A stretch of 64,000 nt of DNA from CAVXEH01 sp963805305 (GTDB taxonomy: Bacteria; Chloroflexota; Limnocylindria; QHBO01). The DNA is taken from assembly GCA_963805305.1 (NCBI GenBank), contig CAWDTM010000004.1, positions 184,494 to 248,493 on the forward strand, written 5' to 3'. The notes under the pieces were generated by a model. It had not been told where the DNA came from. It worked only from the letters and a program-made list of their open reading frames with translations, and did not search any database. Made by a program: the position numbers and the translations under genes. Below are positions 56,989-64,000 of the stretch, in pieces. How positions within the stretch are numbered: the first letter of the stretch is position 1; each line of letters starts with the position of its first letter.

Positions 56989-57126
56989 CGGGTCGGCGCG
57001 TGCTACGGTTGGCGTCCCTTCCGGATTGCCCAAAGCGCCCCGGATCGGGCATCCTTCTCGGGCACCGCCGCGGCTCCTGCGTGGCCGGCGCCACGCGGAC
57101 CATCGCGAACACTTCCCGGAGGCACC

Positions 57127-58182
57127 TTGGGCATCTTCGACGGCCTGCTCGGCCTGCTCTCCCACGACGTGGGGATCGACCTCGGCACCGCCAACACGCT
57201 CGTCACGGTTCGCCACCGCGGCATCGTCATCAGCGAGCCGTCCGTGGTGGCCATGGACACGCGCACCAAGCGCGTGCTCGCCATCGGCGCAGAGGCGAAG
57301 CGGATGGTCGGCCGGACGCCGGCCAACATCGTCGCCATCCGGCCGCTGCGGGACGGCGTGATCAGCGACTTCGACGTCACCGAGCAGATGATCCGGTACT
57401 TCATCCAGAAGGTGCATGACCGATACGCGCGCATCCCGCGCCCGCGCGTCCTGGTCGGCATCCCCTCGGGCGTGACCGAGGTCGAGAAGCGCGCCGTCCG
57501 GGATGCGACCATCAACGCCGGGGCACGCTGGGCGCGCCTCATCGAGGAGCCCATGGCGGCGGCCATCGGCGCCGGGCTGCCGGTCTCCGAGCCGTCGGGC
57601 AGCCTGATTGTCGACATCGGCGGCGGCACCACCGAGGTGGCGGTCATCAGCCTGGGCGGGATCGTGGTGGCCCAGTCGATCCGCATTGGCGGCGACGAGA
57701 TGGACGCCGACATCGTCAGCTTCGCCCGTCGCGAGTACAACCTGCTCATGGGCGAGCGCACCGCCGAGGAGATCAAGATCGCCGTGGGATCCGCCTATCC
57801 CATTCCCTCCGAGCGGACGGTCACCTTCCGTGGTCGCGACCTGCTCACCGGCCTGCCGCGCAGCATCGAGGTCGGCGGCGACCAGATCCGCGAGGCCCTC
57901 GAGCCGTCCGTGGCCCAGATCATCGAGGCGATCAAGGAGACGATCGAGGAGACGCCGCCCGAGCTGGTCGCCGACATCATGGACCAAGGGATCGTGCTCG
58001 CCGGCGGTGGGGCGCTCCTCGCCGGCCTCGACAAGCGGGTCGCAGAGGCGACCCAGATGCCGGTCCACATCGCAGACGATCCACTCACCTGCGTCGTCCG
58101 CGGAACCGCGCGGGTCCTCGAGGACCTCGATACGCTCGAGCGCGTCCTGGTCAGCGAGCAGTTCACTCGCGCACCGCGATAG
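57127..58182 (+). CDS. mreB: Rod-shape determining protein MreB
   Basis: The bacterial actin that guides lateral wall synthesis. It has 351 residues, the usual length. Motifs are VGIDLGTANTLVTV (phosphate 1), PSVVAMDTRTKRVLAIGAEAKRMVGRTP, PLRDGVISDFDVTEQMIRYFI, IEEPMAAAIGAGLPV, SLIVDIGGGTTEVAVISLGGIVVAQSIRIGGDEMD (phosphate 2) and GIVLAGGGALLAGLD (adenosine). Start is TTG 57127, with GGAGG five bases upstream. The N-terminus MGIFDGLLGLLSHD fits the membrane-binding helix. The 138-base gap upstream (56989-57126) contains TACGGT at 57004 as a weak -10. mreC follows after 22 bases. Confidence 0.96.
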   Translation: MGIFDGLLGLLSHDVGIDLGTANTLVTVRHRGIVISEPSVVAMDTRTKRVLAIGAEAKRMVGRTPANIVAIRPLRDGVISDFDVTEQMIRYFIQKVHDRYARIPRPRVLVGIPSGVTEVEKRAVRDATINAGARWARLIEEPMAAAIGAGLPVSEPSGSLIVDIGGGTTEVAVISLGGIVVAQSIRIGGDEMDADIVSFARREYNLLMGERTAEEIKIAVGSAYPIPSERTVTFRGRDLLTGLPRSIEVGGDQIREALEPSVAQIIEAIKETIEETPPELVADIMDQGIVLAGGGALLAGLDKRVAEATQMPVHIADDPLTCVVRGTARVLEDLDTLERVLVSEQFTRAPR

Positions 58183-58204
58183 CGGCGCGGTCTGGACCTG
58201 TCGC

Positions 58205-59059
58205 GTGATCGGATCGCCGGACCGGCGCGCGCACCCGGGCATCTGGTTCGCGGCGTTCACGATCGCCTCGCTGCTCATGCTGCTGGCCTCGCGTACCGAC
58301 CCGGCGACCGCGCTGCAGCAGGCCAGCGCGCGCGCCCTGGAGCCGGTGCGTGCCGCGGTCGCGGGCGTGGGGCAGGGGGTCACCGGGCTCTTCGGCGCCA
58401 TTGGCGAGATCGATCGGCTTCGGACCGAGAACGACAAGCTTCGCAGTGACCTGACGCGGGCCCAGCAGCGGATCGCCGAGCTCCAGGAGGCGGCGGCCGA
58501 GAACACCTCGCTGCGCGGGCTGCTGGGTCTGACCAAGTCCCTCGTGAACATGGACCTCCTGCCGGTGCGCGTCATCGCGCGCGACCCTTCCAACTTCACC
58601 TGGGAGGTGGGGATCGACGCCGGCAGCGCGGACGGCCTCGCGGTGGGGATGCCGGTGGTCGGCGCCGCGGAGGGCGCGGGAGCCCTGGTGGGAACGGTCG
58701 TCTCGGTTGGGACCGATACGGCCCAGGTGCGCTTCATCGTGGACACCCGTTCGAGCGTCGTGGCGCTCGACCAGACGAGCCGGGCGCTCGGGGACGTCCA
58801 GGGGCAGCTCGGCGGCCAGCTGGTCTTCGTGAAGGTGCCGGTCACCGAGCGCCTCGCGCCGGGGGACACCGTCGTGACGGCCGGCCTGAGCCTGGGCACC
58901 GGGCTGGCCAGCCCGTACCCCAAGGGACTCCTGATCGGGACCATCCAGGCCGTGCAGCCGGATGCAAACGCGCTGACCCAGACCGCGTTCGTACGGCCGG
59001 CGCTCGATCCGCAGCAGGTCGAGCGACTGCTGGTGGTCACCTCCTTCACCCAGGACTGA
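58205..59059 (+). CDS. mreC: Rod-shape determining protein MreC
   Basis: A 284-residue bitopic protein of the elongasome. A short basic cytoplasmic N-terminus is followed by helix IWFAAFTIASLLMLLAS (about 13-29), a coiled coil (EIDRLRTENDKLRSDLTRAQQRIAELQEAAAENTSLRGLLGL, about 75-116) and the beta-rich domain with VIARDPSNFTWEVGIDAGSADGLAVGMPVV and PKGLLIGTIQAV. Start GTG 58205. mreD and a class B PBP, which usually follow, are absent; a secreted protein comes next. Two stem-loops follow the stop codon. Confidence 0.94.
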   Translation: MIGSPDRRAHPGIWFAAFTIASLLMLLASRTDPATALQQASARALEPVRAAVAGVGQGVTGLFGAIGEIDRLRTENDKLRSDLTRAQQRIAELQEAAAENTSLRGLLGLTKSLVNMDLLPVRVIARDPSNFTWEVGIDAGSADGLAVGMPVVGAAEGAGALVGTVVSVGTDTAQVRFIVDTRSSVVALDQTSRALGDVQGQLGGQLVFVKVPVTERLAPGDTVVTAGLSLGTGLASPYPKGLLIGTIQAVQPDANALTQTAFVRPALDPQQVERLLVVTSFTQD

Positions 59060-59104
59060 GGCGGATCAGCCCCGCCGAACCGAGGTACTCCGCGCCGTGG
59101 CCCC

Positions 59105-59152
59105 ATCGGGTTCGCCCGATCTGGACCATCGCGCCATGGTCGCGGCGCGATG
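59105..59152 (+). terminator. Two tandem stem-loops after mreC
   Basis: ATCGGG-TTCG-CCCGAT (59105-59120) is a perfect six-base-pair stem with a four-base TTCG loop. CATCGCGCC (59127-59135) pairs perfectly with GGCGCGATG (59144-59152) over an eight-base loop. Neither is followed by a T run, so if they end mreC transcription this is by structure or with Rho. Confidence 0.4.
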
Positions 59153-59233
59153 CCGCGGGTACGGTCGAGGCCGGCACCGTCAGGGGCGAAGGGCGGGCTG
59201 CCGCCACGGGAACCGACCTTCGAGGAAAGACCA

Positions 59234-59743
59234 TTGCGCGACCGCATCCGGGCCACCCTGATCGCCCTCCTTGCCACAACCGGGCTTCTCATCGGCGCCA
59301 TGCCGGCGCACGCAGTCGTGGCAGCGCCCAAGGTGGTGATCATCGTCGGCCCGACCGGCAGCGTCACCGACAGCTACCGCAGCCAGGCCGATGACACCGC
59401 CGCTGCCGCCGAGGCGGCCGGCGCATCGGTCACGAAGGTCTATTCACCCAACGCCACCTGGGCGAACGTCAAGGCCGCGGTCAACGGTGCCAACATCATC
59501 GTCTACTTCGGCCACGGTAACGGCTATCCCAACCCGTACTCGGGCAGCTTCCTTGCGGATCGCGTCGACGGCTGGGGCCTGAACACGGCGACCACCAACG
59601 GCGACTCGGACAGCTGGTCGGCCGGTACGTTGGTGTACTGCGGCGAGAAGGCGCTGCTGGGCACGCTGACCTCCGCGGACGGCGCCGCACAGCGGACCGT
59701 ACTGCTCCGGGCGGCCCCATCACCCCTGCGCCGGGGTTCGTGA
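59234..59743 (+). CDS. Secreted protein, N-terminal half of a caspase-like protein split by a frameshift
   Basis: A 169-residue fragment. A signal peptide (MRDRIRATLIALLATTGLLIGAMPAHA, likely cut after AHA) is followed by alternating strands and helices: PKVVIIVGP, ADDTAAAAEAAGASVTKVYS, and ANIIVYFGHGNGYPNPY with His94. The hydrophobic strand ending in HG is like the catalytic His site of clan CD (caspase-fold) peptidases. The reading frame is lost near 59695-59735; the last 15 residues (VLLRAAPSPLRRGS) are out-of-frame sequence. The continuation is in the -1 frame in the next entry. TTG 59234 is chosen because AGGAAAG lies five bases upstream; an in-frame ATG at 59150 would add 28 residues without a signal-peptide benefit. 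Confidence 0.7.
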   Translation: MRDRIRATLIALLATTGLLIGAMPAHAVVAAPKVVIIVGPTGSVTDSYRSQADDTAAAAEAAGASVTKVYSPNATWANVKAAVNGANIIVYFGHGNGYPNPYSGSFLADRVDGWGLNTATTNGDSDSWSAGTLVYCGEKALLGTLTSADGAAQRTVLLRAAPSPLRRGS

Positions 59744-61077
59744 TGATCTACTCCGACGCGTGCTACGCGCCCGGAGCCTCGGAGCCTGGCAACACGCCTG
59801 CCTCGCCGACCGAGGCGCTGCAGCGCGCCGGGTACTACTCGCGCCCGATGCTCGCCGGCCTGGGCGCCAGCGCCTACTTCGCGACCGACCGGGGCGCTTC
59901 ACCTATCGTGAGTGGGATCCTCTCCAATCCGAACCTGGCGTACGGGGCGATCTATAACCAGAACCTTCCGGGCGGAATGTACGTCACCAACCAGTCGCAC
60001 CCCCTCGTAGCGGGCGATCGTGTGTATCTCGGCCGGCGTCCGACGAACCCGTACTACACATACGCATTCGCCGGCGACCCGTTCGGCGTTCTCAGCACTT
60101 CGGGCGTCACCGCCGACGTGACCCCGCCCACGCTGACCGCAGTGAGCCCCTACGGCAGCGGGGTGGTCAGCAGCGCCACCGTCAACCTCGCCTTCAGCGA
60201 GCCGGTGGCCAACGTGAGCCAGGCGACCGTGCGCCTCACCGATCTCACCGCCAGCAGCGCAGTGGCGGCCTCGGTCAGCTATGACCCGGGGACCCGCAGC
60301 GCGGTCCTGACCCCGACCGATCCTCTGGCCGCCGGCCACACCTACGCGGTGGACGTCAGCTCCTGGATCGCCGACCTAGCCGACAACCGGATGGCCGCTC
60401 GCAGCTGGACGTTCGTGACCGCGGGCGTCACCGCCGACGTGACCCCGCCCACGCTGACCGCAGTGAGCCCCTACGGCAGCGGGGTGGTCAGCAGCGCCAC
60501 CGTCAACCTCGCCTTCAGCGAGCCGGTGGCCAACGTGAGCCAGGCGACCGTGCGCCTCACCGATCTCACCGCCAGCAGCGCAGTGGCGGCCTCGGTCAGC
60601 TATGACCCGGGGACCCGCAGCGCGGTGTTGACCCCGACCGATCCTCTGGCCGCCGGCCACACCTACGCGGTGGACGTCAGCTCCTGGATCGCCGACCTAG
60701 CCGACAACCGGATGGCCGCTCGCAGCTGGACGTTCGTGACCGCGGGCGTCACCGCCGACGTGACCCCGCCCACGCTGACCGCAGTGAGCCCCTACGGCAG
60801 CGGGGTGGTCAGCAGCGCCACCGTCAACCTCGCCTTCAGCGAGCCGGTGGCCAACGTGAGCCAGGCGACCGTGCGCCTCACCGATCTCACCGCCAGCAGC
60901 GCAGTGGCGGCCTCGGTCAGCTATGACCCGGGGACCCGCAGCGCGGTCTTGACCCCGACCGATCCTCTGGCCGCCGGCCACACCTACGCGGTGGACGTCA
61001 GCTCCTGGATCGCCGACCTAGCCGACAACCGGATGGCCGCTCGCAGCTGGACGTTCGTGACCGTGGGCTCCTGGTGA
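59740..61077 (+). CDS. C-terminal half of the split caspase-like protein with three Ig-like repeats
   Basis: A 445-residue open frame starting at GTG 59740 (GTGA overlap with the upstream stop), but the open frame continues upstream as GGPITPAPGFV, so this is the displaced second half of the preceding gene. It begins FVMIYSDACYAPGASEPG, where DAC with Cys8 after a hydrophobic strand fits the catalytic Cys site of caspase-fold peptidases (metacaspase DSCHSG). About 110 residues follow, then three 107-residue bacterial Ig-like (Big_5/SbsA-like) domains, each VTADVTPPTLTAVSPYGSG to ARSWTFVT. It has no signal peptide of its own, so alone it would not be secreted. The stop is eight bases before the IS core. 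Confidence 0.72.
   Translation: MMIYSDACYAPGASEPGNTPASPTEALQRAGYYSRPMLAGLGASAYFATDRGASPIVSGILSNPNLAYGAIYNQNLPGGMYVTNQSHPLVAGDRVYLGRRPTNPYYTYAFAGDPFGVLSTSGVTADVTPPTLTAVSPYGSGVVSSATVNLAFSEPVANVSQATVRLTDLTASSAVAASVSYDPGTRSAVLTPTDPLAAGHTYAVDVSSWIADLADNRMAARSWTFVTAGVTADVTPPTLTAVSPYGSGVVSSATVNLAFSEPVANVSQATVRLTDLTASSAVAASVSYDPGTRSAVLTPTDPLAAGHTYAVDVSSWIADLADNRMAARSWTFVTAGVTADVTPPTLTAVSPYGSGVVSSATVNLAFSEPVANVSQATVRLTDLTASSAVAASVSYDPGTRSAVLTPTDPLAAGHTYAVDVSSWIADLADNRMAARSWTFVTVGSW
60103..61065 (+). repeat. Three tandem 321-bp repeats coding Ig-like domains
   Basis: Copies at 60103-60423, 60424-60744 and 60745-61065, each 107 codons. By eye they differ essentially only at one Val-Leu codon pair (GTCCTG, GTGTTG, GTCTTG), all silent, and at the very end of copy 3. 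Such identity indicates recent duplication or gene conversion, and it may hide further copies collapsed in assembly. Confidence 0.93.
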
Positions 61078-61079
61078 CG

Positions 61080-61085
61080 GCTAGC
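61080..61085. repeat. Left target duplication GCTAGC of the IS element
   Basis: GCTAGC at 61080-61085 faces ACTAGC at 62119-62124. Both fit NCTAGN, the target of IS481-type elements. The TAG inside, read on the minus strand, is the transposase stop codon. Confidence 0.65.
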
Positions 61086-62033
61086 TGTGATGTTCGAACA
61101 GGTTGTTGACAGCTGCCTGGGGCGTCAGCCCGCGTAGCGCGGGGTGCGGTCGACCTTGATTGTAGAAGGCCACCCAGCGCGGGAGGGCCGCCATCCGAGC
61201 GGCGTTGGAACGGTAGGGACGCACGTAGGCCCACTCCCCGAGCAGGGTCTGGATGAAGCGCTCCGCCTTGCCGTTGGTCTGGGGCCGGAAGGGTCGGGTG
61301 CGCTGGTGACGAGCGCCGCGGGCAGCCACCACTGCAGCGAAGTCCCGGCTGCGGTAGCTGGCTCCGTTGTCGGTCAGGATCCGCTCGATGCGGATGCCGG
61401 CTGCCGCGAAGCCGGCGACGGCCTGCTCCAGGGCCTGCGCGGCGCTGGCGCCGCGCTCGTCAGCGACCGGCGCCACCATCGCCAGCCGGGAGGCGTCGTC
61501 GACGAACACCTCGAGGTGCTGGTAGCCGGCGTTGGAGTGGCCATGGTGCGGCGCCGCGGCCCGGCCCAGCACCCGGTGCCGCCACCGGGTGGCACCCGCC
61601 CCAGCTTCTTGTGGTCGACGTGGAGCAGGAGCCCGGGATGGCAGGCGAGGTAGCGCACCGGGGCGGCGGTCAGGCGGTCGCCGTCGCGCAGCCGCTGCAG
61701 GCCATGACGGCGCAGGACGGCGTAGATCGTGGAGGCCGGGTGCCCGGTCAGTTGCGCCAGGCGCGCGGGCCCGTAGCGGCGGCGGGTGCGGGCGCGCAGG
61801 ATGGCGGCCACCGCCTCGTCCGGGAGGCGCCGTGGGGAACGGTGCGGGCGGCTGCTGCGATCGAGCAGGCCGGCCTGGCCCTCTGCCCGATAGCGGCGCA
61901 ACCACTTGTAGGCGGTGGCGCGGCTGATCCCGAGCTGCCGGGCCGCCTCGGCTGGGCTCCAGCCCTGGACGACGACCCGGCTCACCAGCAGCTGGCGGCC
62001 GAAGACCGAAAGGCGCGCGTTAGGATGAGCCAC
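61081..62033 (-). pseudogene. IS481-family transposase, frameshifted
   Basis: Full length would be about 317 residues. The first part (GTG 62033, with AGGAGG seven bases upstream) has the helix-turn-helix NARLSVFGRQLLVSRVVV, GWSPAEAARQLGISRATAYKWLRRYRAEG and LLDRSSRPHRSPRR, then LLLHVDHKKLGRVPPGGG with the first catalytic Asp. Near 61590 the frame shifts by one base; the DDE core then continues as HRVLGRAAAPHHGHSNAGYQHLEVFVDDASRL, ILTDNGASYRSRDF (second Asp), RTRPFRPQTNGKAERF (Glu) and VNNLFEHHS. No slippery heptamer of the A-AAA-AAG type is present at the break. It ends with TAG inside the target duplication. Confidence 0.85.
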
Positions 62034-62118
62034 GAGAGCCTCCTGCCGATTTGGGTGCTGAACACCTCACACCGTGCACGGAGGCTCTCGACTGTCAACA
62101 ACGTCTTTGGTGATTACA
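61086..62118 (-). mobile_element. IS481-family insertion sequence
   Basis: A 1033-bp element. Its ends are imperfect inverted repeats: TGTGATG... at 61086 and TGTAATC... on the opposite strand from 62118, both leading into GTTGTTGACAG (11 bases identical, 61102-61112 and 62092-62102). It is flanked by NCTAGN sites. It contains one transposase gene on the minus strand, interrupted by a frameshift. It sits eight bases behind the Ig-repeat gene. Confidence 0.85.
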
Positions 62119-62124
62119 ACTAGC
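62119..62124. repeat. Right target duplication ACTAGC of the IS element
   Basis: ACTAGC at 62119-62124, partner of GCTAGC at 61080-61085 with CTAG identical. The 123 bases after it, up to 62247, hold no clear gene or promoter. Confidence 0.6.
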
Positions 62125-62247
62125 GCTCGCCCGGTCTGGCATGGTAAAGGGGAGATAGGTACTATTCCGCGCCGCCTGTCTCGGGCCTACGGTGACGACC
62201 ACGGACGGCAAATGGGCATGGTCGGCCGAAGCGAGGTAGCTCACCGA

Positions 62248-62799
62248 ATGCGGCGTGCAATGCGATTCCTGCTGGTCCTCACCATCGCCGCCGGGCTGAT
62301 GGCCGGCCAGCCCCGTCCGACGGCCGCCGCCGATCCCGGATCCGGACTGCCCTCGATTACTGTCCCGCCTCGCGACCCCGACGGCCCAGTACACCTCCCC
62401 ATCGGCAAGATCCTCCCGGTCGCGCCGGCTGGAGCCTTCCGTCCGTCCGAAATGGCGGAGGCGCTGGCGGCGCATGCGAGTGATCCAGTCCCGTTCCAGC
62501 CCGGCGCGCAGCCGCGTGCCATGGGCGCCGCGACCGCCGCTACCACCTCCGCCCTCGCGTTGACCCCAGACACGACGTCACAGATCGGACTGGCGCCCAT
62601 CGGGGGTACCACCACCACCACGGCGCTCGCATCAAGCCTGCCAAACGGTCTGCGCAAGGAGGTCCTTGGATTCCTCCCGTATTGGGAGCTGAGTGCCTCA
62701 AGCCTCCAGTGGATGCGCTACGACCGAGTGTCAACGATCGCGTTCTTCGGCGTGGCGGCCCGCTCGAACGGAAGCTTGGCCCGACGAGCGGCGGGGTGA
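62248..62799 (+). pseudogene. Secreted glycoside hydrolase 18-like protein, fragment 1 (signal peptide and start of barrel)
   Basis: Begins at ATG 62248 with a signal peptide (MRRAMRFLLVLTIAAGLMAGQPRPTAAA), a variable region of about 110 residues and the first barrel strands EVLGFLPYWELSASSLQWMRYDRVSTIAFFGVAARSNGSL, typical of the spore-germination/chitinase-like GH18 group (YaaH/chitinase II). The frame is lost around 62775-62790 and the last residues (ARRAAG) are out of frame. The remaining parts follow in other frames with no gap in homology, so the gene is either recently broken or misread. Confidence 0.8.
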
Positions 62800-63170
62800 C
62801 AACAACCACATGGGCGGGCTGGAATTCGAGCGCGATGACCACCGTCATCAACGCGGCTCATGCGCGCGGCGACCGGGTCGTGCTGACCATCACCATGATG
62901 GCCTGGGATAGCACGTCAGCCAGCGCCCAGGCGACATTGCTCGGCAGCGCCACCTACCGGCAAGCGCTCATCAACAACATCATCTCCACCGTACCAGCAC
63001 GAAATGCGGACGGGGTGAACCTCGACTTTGAGCCGCTCTCCACGACCCTGCGCAGCCAGTACACGTCCTTCGTGCGTCAGCTGAAGAGCGGCGCTAGTGT
63101 CCGCCGGCGTCGGCTCGTACCTTACGGTCTGCACCATGGCCGGGGCGGCCACATGGGCCACCGGCTATGA
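62775..63170 (+). pseudogene. GH18-like protein, fragment 2 (catalytic motif)
   Basis: Continues fragment 1 one frame back: TSGGVTTTTWAGWNSSAMTTVINAAHARGDRVVLTITMMAWDS, then IISTVPARNADGVNLDFEPLSTTLRSQYTSFVRQLKSGAS. DGVNLDFE matches the GH18 DxxDxDxE active-site motif with the catalytic Glu in place. The frame is lost again near 63090; VRRRRLVPYGLHHGRGGHMGHRL at the end is out of frame. The start given is the approximate frameshift point. Confidence 0.78.
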
Positions 63171-63969
63171 CATCGCAGGCCTGACCGCATCGGGCGCGTC
63201 CGATGCCCTCTTCGTGATGGGCTACGACTACAGCGGCAGCTGGTCATCCCGGGCGGGCGGCATGGCGCCGATGTCGAGCTCCTACATGCTCGATGTCAAT
63301 GAGTCAGTGAACGACTACCTCTCACTCGCGAGCGGGTGGGAAGCTGATCTGGGGCGTCCCGTACTACGGCGAGGTTTGGCAGACGACGTCGAACGCCCTC
63401 AATGCCTCCACCGTGTCCGGCGGGCTATCCGGGACTTACTACTACACCGGCATGAAGACCAAGGCTGCCCAGTACGGACGGAAATGGGATTCGCTCGGAC
63501 AGGTGCCGTGGTTCACATACCAGACTCGGGCGGTAGCTGGTATGAGGGCTACTACGACGACATCCAGTCGCTGGCCGCGAAGTACGACATGATCAACCAG
63601 CGCGGGCTCGGGGGCGTGGGCATCTGGCATCTCCAGATGGACCAGGGGACTCCCGAGCTCTGGGACCTGCTCGCGAACAGTTTCCAGACCGACAAAGTTC
63701 CTCCAACTGGGGGTATTGAGGTTCTGCCACGAGTCACGGACGCCTATGCGTGCCAGGTCCGATGGAACGCGACCGACGTCGGCAGCGGCATCGCGAGCTA
63801 CAACGTGCAGGTCCGCGACCGTTCCACTGCGACCTGGGGCTATTGGCTTATCAACACGCCTGCCACGTCAGCGGCCTTCATGGGCGTCCCCGGCCACAGC
63901 CTACGAGTTCCGCGTCTCAGCCCGCGATGGGCTGGGAAACAGCCAGCCCTGGGTGCCTGCCTCTGCTGA
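63097..63969 (+). pseudogene. GH18-like protein, fragment 3 (end of barrel and Ig/Fn3-like tail)
   Basis: Continues as SAGVGSYLTVCTMAGAATWATGYDIAGL and ALFVMGYDYSGSWSSRAGGMAPM. Between about 63338 and 63515 the matching sequence lies one frame over (LIWGVPYYGEVWQTTSNALN, TYYYTGMKTKAAQYGRKWDS), then returns as GGSWYEGYYDDIQSLAAKYDMINQRGLGGVGIWHLQMDQGTPELWDLL. A C-terminal beta domain (VPPTGGIEVLPRVTDAYACQVRWNATDVGSGIASYNVQVRD) follows and shifts frame again near 63893 (continuing YEFRVSARDGLGNSQPW past 64000). The gene therefore runs off the window. Confidence 0.75.
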
Positions 63970-64000
63970 TCCGGGCTCGACGCTCGAGGTTGGTGGGTTT

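Noticed and set aside
60103..61065. CRISPR-like or satellite array
   Set aside because: The period is 321 bases, without spacers, in frame within a secreted protein; these are protein-domain repeats.
61560..61610. Programmed frameshift in the transposase
   Set aside because: IS481 transposases are normally one frame, no slippery A/T heptamer is present, and neighbouring genes carry similar unexplained single-base shifts.

Overview
The window is about 70% GC bacterial chromosome with densely packed genes. Most junctions are 4-base NTGA overlaps or gaps under 20 bases, and GTG and TTG starts are common. The GuaB3-type IMP dehydrogenase, luciferase-like F420-type oxidoreductase, UPF0182 protein, GlgE pathway and many zinc-ribbon or TM-anchored proteins suggest Chloroflexota (a Limnocylindria-like lineage). 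Actinomycetota is the main alternative. There is no rRNA or other marker in the window to settle this, so the taxonomic call is inference. I saw no tRNA, rRNA or CRISPR array.

Region 1 (1-30.6 kb) holds almost the whole de novo purine pathway, all on the + strand: purA (3' end), guaB3, guaA, purD, purE, purB, purC, purS, purQ, purL, purF, purM and purN. Only purK and purH are missing from the usual set. The genes are interleaved with, and often translationally coupled to, genes with no obvious purine role. These are an ABC exporter, an ArsR/MFS pair, a SnoaL/MBL/SnoaL trio between guaB3 and guaA, a UPF0182 protein, an MgtC-like protein, zinc-ribbon membrane proteins, and a minus-strand GGDEF/HD-GYP enzyme coupled to a membrane protein.

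Region 2 (30.6-36 kb) carries a double-zinc-ribbon membrane protein, a CPBP protease, RadC, a membrane-anchored propeller-like protein and a lipoprotein sugar dehydrogenase.

Region 3 (36.1-51.9 kb) is an alpha-glucan/trehalose block: glgE, treS, maltokinase, glgX, treY, treZ and malQ on the + strand, with glgB convergent. It encodes the full trehalose-to-maltose-1-phosphate-to-glucan route (TreS, Mak, GlgE, GlgB). It also encodes the reverse route from glucan to trehalose (GlgX, TreY, TreZ) and MalQ for recycling.

Region 4 (52-59 kb) has a TetR-controlled ABC exporter operon, a second TetR divergent from a small membrane protein with a palindromic intergenic site, and mreB-mreC without mreD directly after.

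Region 5 (59.2-64 kb) differs in character. A secreted protein has a caspase-like His/Cys pattern and three nearly identical 321-bp Ig-like repeats, and it is split by a frameshift. It is followed by a frameshifted IS481-type element inserted at NCTAGN, then a glycoside hydrolase 18 gene broken by about five single-base frameshifts that runs off the window. The first 59 kb show no frameshifts, so this end is either decaying, recently acquired DNA or lower-quality sequence.

Recurring signals are -10-like hexamers, often GGGTAnnnT, placed 6-10 bases before start codons, which suggests leaderless mRNAs. A GATACC...GGTAT dyad lies at the purE and purF promoters, with a weaker version at guaB3.
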